From JALYUA01 sp038239305 (lineage in GTDB: Bacteria; Acidobacteriota; Thermoanaerobaculia; UBA5066; Gp7-AA6): a stretch of DNA of 5,794 nucleotides. A model generated the notes under the pieces. The model was not told the DNA's origin and ran no database searches. It was given only the letters and a program-made list of their open reading frames with translations. This document shows, piece after piece, positions 1 through 5,073 of the stretch. Both the position numbers and the translations under genes were made by a program. The DNA lies in the NCBI GenBank assembly GCA_038239305.1, contig JBBSEW010000102.1:1-5794 (forward strand), in the 5' to 3' direction. Position 1 is the first letter of the stretch. Each line of letters opens with the position of its first letter.

Positions 1-577
1 AGCCGGCCGCTCCGCGCTCCTCACAGGCCCGCTTGTGCACGGCGGGCAGCGCGCCGTCCGCGAGGACGATCTTCCCGCGCACGTCCTTGCCCTCGTAGTC
101 CTTCGGATCGGTCCCCTTCCCCACGTCGACGAGATCCGCCGTGACGTCGGCGTCCTGACTGTAGTCGCCGAGGAGAACGGGCAGATCGGGGTATCGGGCG
201 ATGACGCGGGGGCGCGGAGAGACCTCCTCCAGCATCCCGGCAATCGGATTCCATCCGACGTGGCTCCTGAAGTGGGCATACATCGTGCGGCCGTCCGCCG
301 GAAAATGCTCGATCGCGGCTTGCGAGAGCCCGGCGGCCTCGGCCTTTTTCTTCATGAGCTCGGCCGCCGCGGCGAAGCCGGGAGAGCCCTGGACCCGATG
401 AAAACGTCCGAGCTCGCGGATCGTCTCGAGCGCCGCGACCCCGTCCACCTCGGCGTGGATCGCCCGCGGGACGCGGTCGTCCCAGAACGGAATCACGCGT
501 TCCTGCGCCGACGCGGGACGCGGGGACGCGAACGTGAATGCGAGCGTGGCCGCGAGTGACACGAGGGTCCGCTTCAT
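1..577 (-). CDS. Secreted M28-family metallopeptidase, N-terminal part (runs off left edge)
   Basis: This is the N-terminal 192 codons of a gene whose 3' end lies beyond position 1. The protein begins MKRTLVSLAATLAF and has a signal peptide with likely cleavage after residue 24 (ASA|QE), so it is exported. Residues about 45-95 (AALETIRELGRFHRVQGSPG, then AAELMKKKAEAAGL) match the helical start of M28 aminopeptidases, where a substrate chain and a sequence such as 'QGSPGF' precede the catalytic core. Residues about 146-192 (ADLVDVGKGTDPKDYEGKDV, RGKIVLADG, ERGAAG) have the typical PA-domain pattern inserted in many M28 peptidases. The zinc ligands would lie further on and cannot be seen. The start is chosen because GGAGG sits 5 bases upstream; a second ATG at 581-579 is in another frame and too close to it. 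The gene is transcribed divergently from the sigma-factor operon. Family assignment is by pattern recognition and is fairly secure for the PA segment, less so for the exact M28 subgroup. Confidence 0.82.
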   Translation of the reverse strand, partial: MKRTLVSLAATLAFTFASPRPASAQERVIPFWDDRVPRAIHAEVDGVAALETIRELGRFHRVQGSPGFAAAAELMKKKAEAAGLSQAAIEHFPADGRTMYAHFRSHVGWNPIAGMLEEVSPRPRVIARYPDLPVLLGDYSQDADVTADLVDVGKGTDPKDYEGKDVRGKIVLADGALPAVHKRACEERGAAG

Positions 578-582
578 CCATG

Positions 583-587
583 CCTCC
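583..587 (-). promoter_or_regulatory. Shine-Dalgarno of the M28 peptidase gene
   Basis: On the minus strand GGAGG is followed by CATGG and then ATGAAG. The 5-base spacing to the ATG at 577-575 selects that start over the overlapping ATG at 581-579, which would be only 1 base away and opens an arginine-rich frame with no recognisable domain. Confidence 0.7.
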
Positions 588-673
588 GGTCGGGTCGCCG
601 TCTTCCGTTCCTCTTCGGCGGAGGAGCCGCAATCCGGGACAAATCGGCGATGCCGCCGCGGAAGCGTAGCAAA

Positions 674-704
674 TCCCGACCACCGGTCGGCGAGTCGGGA
701 CCGG
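674..704. promoter_or_regulatory. Nested inverted repeats in divergent intergenic region (possible operator)
   Basis: Three overlapping inverted repeats lie in the 231-base gap between the divergent genes. TCCCGAC (674-680) pairs with GTCGGGA (694-700). CCGACC (676-681) pairs with GGTCGG (685-690). CCGGTC (683-688) pairs with GACCGG (699-704). They could form alternative hairpins or bind a dimeric regulator shared by both directions. I see no convincing -35/-10 pair on either strand in 578-808, so the role is inference. Short GC-rich palindromes also occur by chance in DNA of this composition. Confidence 0.3.
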
Positions 705-808
705 ACGATGAAGACCACGACAAGTAGCGGCAAACCCCTTTCAGGCCGAGAATCCCGCTGTCATATGAAATCTCCCCGGCAGGCCACTCAGAGACGCAAG
801 ACCGACCG

Positions 809-1309
809 ATGACGCCAATCGAAACCGAGATCGAATTGGAAAAGCTTCACGCGGCGGCGTTTGCATGGGCCCTGGCCTGTTGCGGCCGGCGCCGGGAGGA
901 GGCCGAAGACGTGCTGCAGACGACCTATCTGAAAATCCTCGATGGCCGGGCGCGATTCGCCGGACGCTCGAGCTTCCGAACGTTCGTTTTCGGCGTGATC
1001 CAACGCACCGCCGCGGAGAATCGGCGCAAGGGTGCATCCCCGTTTCTGCTCTTCGGCACGGGAAGAGAGCGGGAGAAGTCGTCGGAGGAGGCGGGGTCGT
1101 CCGGCCCGGAGGAACGGCTCGCGCTCGCGACCGCTCTGGCCAGGCTGTCGAAGCGGCAGCGGGAAGTCCTGGAGCTCGTCTTCTCCTTCGGCCTGACTGT
1201 CGAGGAGGCCGCTGCGACCCTGTCGCTGTCGGCCGGATCCGCGCGTGTGCACTACGCCCGCGGCAAGAAGCGGCTCGCTTCCCTGCTCGGCGAAGGAGCG
1301 CGAGGGTGA
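809..1309 (+). CDS. ECF-family RNA polymerase sigma factor
   Basis: A 166-residue protein with the two-domain layout of extracytoplasmic-function sigma factors, at the short end of their usual length. The sigma-2 domain covers about residues 10-75: EEAEDVLQTTYLKIL (30-44) is the region 2.2 core-binding signature, and FRTFVFGVIQRTAAENRRK (56-74) matches region 2.4, which reads the -10 element. A charged, Ser/Gly-rich linker (about 75-100) follows. Sigma-4 covers about 103-160: ALARLSKRQREVLELV, then the helix-turn-helix TVEEAAATLSLSAGSARVHY (130-149), which would contact the -35 element, and the basic tail RGKKRL. The start at 809 has no strong Shine-Dalgarno, but no other in-frame start fits the domain better. 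The stop overlaps the next gene by 4 bases (GTGA), which is the usual arrangement for a sigma factor with its anti-sigma. It probably activates this operon, though no autoregulated promoter motif could be identified. Confidence 0.9.
   Translation: MTPIETEIELEKLHAAAFAWALACCGRRREEAEDVLQTTYLKILDGRARFAGRSSFRTFVFGVIQRTAAENRRKGASPFLLFGTGREREKSSEEAGSSGPEERLALATALARLSKRQREVLELVFSFGLTVEEAAATLSLSAGSARVHYARGKKRLASLLGEGARG
1293..1298 (+). promoter_or_regulatory. Shine-Dalgarno of the putative anti-sigma gene
   Basis: AAGGAG lies inside the end of the sigma-factor gene, 7 bases before the GTG at 1306. It supports initiation at this GTG, which overlaps the upstream stop codon, rather than at any later codon. 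Confidence 0.65.
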
Positions 1310-1686
1310 AGCGGGAGCTGCCGGATAGCGACATCGCGAGGCTGCTCGAGGAGCGGCGCCTTTCCGACGAAGCGTCCGCGCCCGCCTTTCAGGTCCTTCT
1401 GACGCGCGCTCGCGCCCGCAGCCTGTCGGCGCCGGCCGCGCGCCGGTCCGGCCGGCGACTGCTCGCCGCCGCGGCCATGACCATCGCCCTCTTCGTTGCC
1501 GTTGTCCTCCTCCGGCGCTCTCCGGCCGTCCGCGAACCCGGGCTGCCCGCGGCCGTCGCAACGCTGGCGGAGTGGAAGTCCCCGACGGATTCCCTGCTTC
1601 ACACGCCGGGAGCGGAGCTCCTGGCCGAAACGCCGGTCCTGGTATCGCGTGTTCCGGAGGCGGCGGCCGCCGCCCCTGGTCGATGA
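1306..1686 (+). CDS. Small single-pass membrane protein, probable anti-sigma factor
   Basis: A 126-residue protein starting at GTG, whose GTGA overlaps the sigma-factor stop. Residues 1-50 are charged and predicted cytoplasmic (DIARLLEERRLSDE, then APAFQVLLTRARARS). A single transmembrane helix spans about 52-69 (LLAAAAMTIALFVAVVLL), flanked by arginines on both sides. The rest, about 72-126, would be periplasmic and contains EWKSPTDSLLHTPGAELL (89-106) and an Ala-rich end. The call rests on gene order (immediately downstream of and overlapping an ECF sigma gene) and topology (short N-terminal cytosolic region, one membrane helix, periplasmic tail). There is no zinc-binding HxxxCxxC anti-sigma motif and no cysteine at all, so it is not the zinc type. 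The cytosolic part is too short for a full classical anti-sigma domain, closer to CnrY-like minimal anti-sigma proteins. An uncharacterised sensor subunit is the alternative. Confidence 0.7.
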   Translation: MKRELPDSDIARLLEERRLSDEASAPAFQVLLTRARARSLSAPAARRSGRRLLAAAAMTIALFVAVVLLRRSPAVREPGLPAAVATLAEWKSPTDSLLHTPGAELLAETPVLVSRVPEAAAAAPGR

Positions 1687-1714
1687 AGACGTCGCCACAT
1701 CCCTTTCCCCAACA

Positions 1715-1720
1715 AAGGAG
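1715..1720 (+). promoter_or_regulatory. Shine-Dalgarno of the Spy-like gene
   Basis: AAGGAG lies 7 bases before the ATG at 1728. It is the clearest ribosome binding site in the operon. It fixes the start, which also gives a clean signal peptide; the upstream in-frame extension back to 1572 overlaps the anti-sigma gene and lacks protein-like character. Confidence 0.8.
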
Positions 1721-1727
1721 TCGAAAC

Positions 1728-2168
1728 ATGAAAAGCCTGATCGCCCTGTTTTTCGCCGCTCTCCTGTCCGCTGCCGCAATCGCGGAGACGCCCGCACCTG
1801 GAGGCGGAGGCGGAGGCGACGATCCTTTCGCCCCGTACCTCTTTCCGCCCGACCGCGTCATGGCGCACAGCCTCGAAATCAACCTGGACGAGGCGCAGAA
1901 GACCGCCATCAAGAACGAGGTCCAGAAAGTCCAGGCGCGGTTTCTCGACAAACAGTTCGAGCTGCAGAGCGAGTCGGAGAAGATGGTTCACTTTCTTCAG
2001 GAAAAGACCGTCGATGAGACGAGAGTGCTCTCGCAGGTGGACCGGATTCTCGCCCTCGAGAAAGAGATCAAGAAGACGCAGATCTCGCTTCTCGTCCGGA
2101 TCCACAACATCCTGACGCCGCAACAGCAGGCTCGGCTGGCGGAGATCCAGAAAGCCGGCGGGAAGTGA
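1728..2168 (+). CDS. Periplasmic Spy/CpxP/ZraP-like helical protein (metal- or stress-sensor family)
   Basis: A 146-residue exported protein. The signal peptide is MKSLIALFFAALLSAAAIA with likely cleavage near residue 19-20. A six-glycine run (25-30) and a short Pro/Phe-rich segment follow. From about residue 48 to 143 the protein is almost wholly amphipathic helix, as in Spy, CpxP, ZraP and CnrX. Two LTxxQ-like elements frame the helical part: INLDEAQKTAI (51-61) and ILTPQQQARLAEIQ (128-141). The family includes periplasmic chaperones and metal sensors. Potential metal ligands are Met45, His47, Glu64, Met86, His88 and His126; there is no cysteine. It lies 41 bases after the putative anti-sigma gene and overlaps the next gene by 4 bases. 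Its place behind a sigma/anti-sigma pair suggests it modulates the anti-sigma from the periplasm (inference). Family assignment is by length, topology and the LTxxQ pattern; ligand and partner are unknown. Confidence 0.78.
   Translation: MKSLIALFFAALLSAAAIAETPAPGGGGGGDDPFAPYLFPPDRVMAHSLEINLDEAQKTAIKNEVQKVQARFLDKQFELQSESEKMVHFLQEKTVDETRVLSQVDRILALEKEIKKTQISLLVRIHNILTPQQQARLAEIQKAGGK
1800..1817 (+). repeat. Three perfect GGAGGC hexamer repeats coding polyglycine
   Basis: Three uninterrupted copies of GGAGGC encode Gly25-Gly30 of the Spy-like protein, directly after the signal peptide. Gain or loss of a unit by replication slippage would stay in frame and change only the length of the linker between the cleavage site and the helical body. 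Confidence 0.8.
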
Positions 2169-4813
2169 GGATTCCGCTCCTCGCGGCCGCCGCTCTGGGG
2201 GTGTTCGGAGCGTCCGGAGCGGTCCTGGCCGGCCCGGCTGAACTCACGACGGCTGCCCCGGCGGACTGGACTCTGACGTTCGCGCCCGCATCGACGGCCG
2301 GCACGCTCGCCCCGTCCCTCCTCGGCCAGTACGACCTCTCCGGGGCGCTGTTTCACTACGACCGGGTGACCGGGCTTCCCGGGCGGATGGAGGCGGCCGG
2401 GTTCGCCGAGTGGCGCGTGGGCCTCGGCCGCTGGGAGTTCGGGACGCAGATCCTGCCGTCGCTCACCGACGGCAGCTCCTGCGCCCCGGCGCTGACAGGA
2501 ATTCCGCCGGAGGCGTTTGCGCCGCAGAACACGACGGACCTCGATCTCATCCGCGCGCGCGACTGGTTCACATATGCCGGCGGAGCGCCCGTCACGATGG
2601 AGATGACCGCCGATGACAGCCGCTACCAGCTCGACTACATTCGATCGGTCATCGATGTCGCGGGCGAATTCGGGGCCGAGCCCTTCGTCGATATCGACCA
2701 CATGCCGCGCGCGCTCGCCGTGAACCAGACGCCCGTGCGATCCGCGGCCGACTGGCCGCAACCGTGCGGAACGACGTGGACCAACCGGGTCTCGAACGCG
2801 CGCCCTGCGGATCCAGACGTCTTCGCCGCCGCGGTCGCGGGCGTTGTGAAACGGGTCGTCGAGGGCTCGGACGGCAAGCCGGGCCGGCCAGTTCGCTACT
2901 GGGAGTTCTGGAATGAGCCGGAGGCCGGCTATTCGTGGAGTCCGAGCGTCGGCAATTTCAACACCTACCTTGAAACGGCGGCGACCACGCTCTTCGCGCT
3001 CGACGCCTACCGCCGGCAGACATCCCATCCCTCCGGCCGCAGAATCCGTATCGGCCTGGGCAGCTTCGCGAGCTCCACGACGGCTGTGTCGGTCCTGCCG
3101 GTCCTCGACCGATCCGGCGTGCCGTTTGACTTCGTCTCATTCCACGCCGAGTCGGATGACGACCCCCTCGTCATCGTGTCGAAGATCCAGGACGTTGTCG
3201 GCGCGGTGAAAGCCTCCGCGCATCCGAACGCGGAAGTTCTGCTCACGGAGTGGTCGGCGGCATTGAGCGGCAGCGCGCTCGATCCCACGAAGATGGACCT
3301 CGCGCTGCACGCCGCGACCGTGATCGCTCTCGGCGCGACGGCGGGCCTCACCCACGCGCATCACGCGATTTTCTGGGACTATTTCGGTCAGGGTTCCCCG
3401 GGGCTCGGAATCCTCAACCACGACGGCGGGCCCAAACCGGCCTACTACGCGTTCACGATGCTCGCCGCGGTCATCGGCGCCGGCTCGTCGCGGCTCGCGC
3501 CGCCGGAGCACGCCGATGGGCGGCTCGACGTCGGAATGGGAGCGGTCCTCGCATCACGGGACGCGGCGGGCAAGATCCGCGTGCTGCTCATCAACCGCGG
3601 TGATCAGGCGCGCACGGCGACCGTCGGCGCCCATCCCACCGCCGTCATCGTCTTCGACGATCCGGCGCGCGCGCCGCACGCCGTCCCGGCATCTCGCCTC
3701 CTGACGATTCCTCCCCGCTCCCTCGTGCTGGTCGAACGGCCCGACTGGAACGCCCTTGCCGATCCTGTGACGCGGGAGTCCGTCGTTCGTCCCCGACCCC
3801 GGCCTCATCCCCTTCCTCGCATTCCGCCGCGTCCGGCGCGCCGGGCGTCCGATGCCGATTTCGTCTTCGAGGCGCCCGGCATTCCCGGCGGGGGCAGCGT
3901 GCAGGAGATATTCACCATGAACCTGGACGGCTCGAAACTCACGCAGATCACCCACGACGGTCTCAGCAAATTCCTTCCGCACTTCTCCCCCGACGGGACG
4001 CGCCTCGTCTATACGAAGTTCCTGGTTGGCCAGTACAACGACCCGGGCGCGCAAACGGATGTCGTGACATACGACTTCGCCAGCGGCCAGGAAACCCGCC
4101 TCACGAACACCGGGACCGGATTCCAACCCGCCTGGTCGCCGGACGGGCAGCGCATCGCCTTCGGATCCATCGCGGGCGACTCGCTGTGGGTGATGAACAG
4201 CGACGGCTCGAGCCTGCATCTCATCGGCAGACCCGGGGGCGGCCTGGACGACAAGAGGTGGAACGACTTCGCCTGGTCGAGCGACGACTGGATTCTCTTA
4301 ACCGTGGCCCAGTTCACGGACGACTGCTACAAGTCCCGGCTGGACAAGATTCGCCCGGACGGAACCGCGCGCACAAAGGTCACGGATGGCGGCCCCTTCT
4401 GCACTTCGCCCGGCAAGGAGCAGAGCGGCGACGCCGACCCCGGGTTCAGCGCGGACGGAAAGACGATTTACAGCTCGCGCGGATTTCCGCGGGCGCCGGC
4501 CGGAATGCCAGAACACATCGAGCGCCGCTTGTACGCGTTCTCGAGCGACGCCTGGACCCCCGGAAAGCCCGAGTCCGACCTCAGCCTGCCTTCCGCTCCC
4601 GACTGCATCGAAGGAGTGCCCAAGGGGTCGCCGGACGGCACCCGGGTTCTCCTCTTTCGGGCGTGCGCCGGAGAGCCCCACCTCGGTATCACCCTCACCG
4701 ATCGGACCGGCTCCTACCGGACCTGGATCACGGACGCTTTCGGTGCGGACTGGAATCCGGTCGCGCACACGCTCGCGCGAGTATCCGACGAGGGCGCGAC
4801 TCCCGACCAATAG
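2165..4813 (+). CDS. Secreted GH39-like glycosidase fused to a TolB/PD40-type beta-propeller
   Basis: An 882-residue exported protein. It starts at GTG 2165, overlapping the upstream stop (GTGA). The signal peptide MRIPLLAAAALGVFGASGAV ends near VLA22|G23; no lipobox cysteine is present. Residues about 40-430 look like a GH39-type TIM barrel. WNEPE (249-253) supplies the likely acid/base Glu251, LLTEWS (360-365) the likely nucleophile Glu362, 111 residues apart, and HAHHAIFWDY (397-406) fits a late barrel strand. GH39 includes beta-xylosidases, alpha-L-iduronidases and exopolysaccharide hydrolases such as PslG; the substrate here is not predictable. A beta-sandwich (about 430-528) is typical of the family. 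A Pro/Arg-rich linker (about 535-562) leads to six propeller repeats, each with an (F/W)SPDG-like turn near residues 607, 657, 704, 761, 821 and 863, the last two degenerate. Such propellers usually bind protein or sugar partners. The Shine-Dalgarno is poor, so translation probably depends on coupling to the Spy-like gene. Confidence is high for both domains, moderate for enzyme activity. Confidence 0.85.
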   Translation: MRIPLLAAAALGVFGASGAVLAGPAELTTAAPADWTLTFAPASTAGTLAPSLLGQYDLSGALFHYDRVTGLPGRMEAAGFAEWRVGLGRWEFGTQILPSLTDGSSCAPALTGIPPEAFAPQNTTDLDLIRARDWFTYAGGAPVTMEMTADDSRYQLDYIRSVIDVAGEFGAEPFVDIDHMPRALAVNQTPVRSAADWPQPCGTTWTNRVSNARPADPDVFAAAVAGVVKRVVEGSDGKPGRPVRYWEFWNEPEAGYSWSPSVGNFNTYLETAATTLFALDAYRRQTSHPSGRRIRIGLGSFASSTTAVSVLPVLDRSGVPFDFVSFHAESDDDPLVIVSKIQDVVGAVKASAHPNAEVLLTEWSAALSGSALDPTKMDLALHAATVIALGATAGLTHAHHAIFWDYFGQGSPGLGILNHDGGPKPAYYAFTMLAAVIGAGSSRLAPPEHADGRLDVGMGAVLASRDAAGKIRVLLINRGDQARTATVGAHPTAVIVFDDPARAPHAVPASRLLTIPPRSLVLVERPDWNALADPVTRESVVRPRPRPHPLPRIPPRPARRASDADFVFEAPGIPGGGSVQEIFTMNLDGSKLTQITHDGLSKFLPHFSPDGTRLVYTKFLVGQYNDPGAQTDVVTYDFASGQETRLTNTGTGFQPAWSPDGQRIAFGSIAGDSLWVMNSDGSSLHLIGRPGGGLDDKRWNDFAWSSDDWILLTVAQFTDDCYKSRLDKIRPDGTARTKVTDGGPFCTSPGKEQSGDADPGFSADGKTIYSSRGFPRAPAGMPEHIERRLYAFSSDAWTPGKPESDLSLPSAPDCIEGVPKGSPDGTRVLLFRACAGEPHLGITLTDRTGSYRTWITDAFGADWNPVAHTLARVSDEGATPDQ

Positions 4814-4996
4814 CGCATGCCGCCCGGGGTCCTGCCCTTCCTGCCCGGTGATCGCCTCCGCCGCAAGAAATCCAACTACAAGCACACGACGGCGTGCGAC
4901 AAGGCGTCGGACTGCGTCTTCTTCACCCAGAGCAGCGGCAAGTTCGATCTCAAGGTGGTCGAGGCGAAAGCCGCGGCGGAGCCGGCGAAGAAGTAG
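4814..4996 (+). pseudogene. In-frame open tail after the TAG stop; possible cupin C-terminal remnant or readthrough extension
   Basis: Right after the TAG at 4811-4813 the same reading frame continues (CGC, then ATG at 4817) for 59 codons from that ATG to a TAG at 4994-4996. Of these codons, 54 of 59 end in G or C, as in genuine genes of this window. The peptide has an MPPGVLPFLPG start, then KHTTACDKASDCVFFTQSSG followed by KFDLKVVEAK. This resembles the last strands of cupin-fold proteins (a PPGS..FIPG turn, a His/Cys segment, then D-C-V-F-F and GKFD), and ends in an Ala/Lys-rich tail. There is no Shine-Dalgarno before the ATG and it is too short for a cupin, whose metal-binding first motif is missing. 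Readings: the 3' end of a lost cupin gene joined here by deletion, a C-terminal extension reached by stop readthrough, or a small independent gene. The first is preferred. Cupin similarity is from memory of the family and is not certain. Confidence 0.4.
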
Positions 4997-5017
4997 CGTG
5001 GATGGGGCGGTGAGGAG

Positions 5018-5050
5018 ATCCCGGCCCCTTCTCAGGGGATGGGCCGGGAT
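5018..5050. terminator. Perfect 10-bp hairpin between convergent genes, candidate terminator
   Basis: ATCCCGGCCC (5018-5027) and GGGCCGGGAT (5041-5050) are perfect inverted repeats around a 13-base loop; one G-T and one A-T pair could lengthen the stem to 5016-5052. It sits in the 77-base gap between the plus-strand operon end (4996) and the stop of the minus-strand amidohydrolase (5074). On the plus strand only TTT follows (5050-5052) and the minus strand has no T run, so it is a weak intrinsic terminator at best. It may also act as a 3' stabilising or bidirectional structure. Confidence 0.5.
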
Positions 5051-5073
5051 TTAGCCTCCCGATATTCCGGAAG

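Noticed and set aside
35..559. Plus-strand open frame of 174 codons opposite the peptidase
   Set aside because: No ribosome binding site and no recognisable domain; it is the antisense of a well-supported gene in GC-rich DNA.
21..683. Arginine/glycine-rich open frame on the minus strand across the peptidase region
   Set aside because: It is a shifted shadow of the peptidase gene. The neighbouring frame from 577 has a signal peptide, a Shine-Dalgarno and a PA-domain pattern.
739..767. TTTCAG ... CATATG as a possible -35/-10 pair upstream of the sigma gene
   Set aside because: The 17-base spacing is right but both hexamers match poorly, and an ECF-controlled promoter would not be expected to look like this. 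Not strong enough to annotate.
865..1305. Upstream extension of the anti-sigma frame back to 865
   Set aside because: This part is a shadow of the sigma-factor gene. The GTG at 1306 has a well-spaced AAGGAG and gives a sensible membrane protein.
1572..1727. Upstream extension of the Spy-like frame
   Set aside because: It overlaps the anti-sigma gene. The ATG at 1728 has a strong Shine-Dalgarno and begins a standard signal peptide.
788..1951. Long minus-strand open frame of 387 codons opposite the sigma/anti-sigma genes
   Set aside because: Low-complexity Arg/Pro/Gly composition and overlap with three convincing plus-strand genes. Long antisense frames are expected at this GC content.
1997..3028. 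Minus-strand open frame of 343 codons opposite the glycosidase
   Set aside because: No family features. The plus strand has GH39 catalytic motifs and a signal peptide over the same bases.
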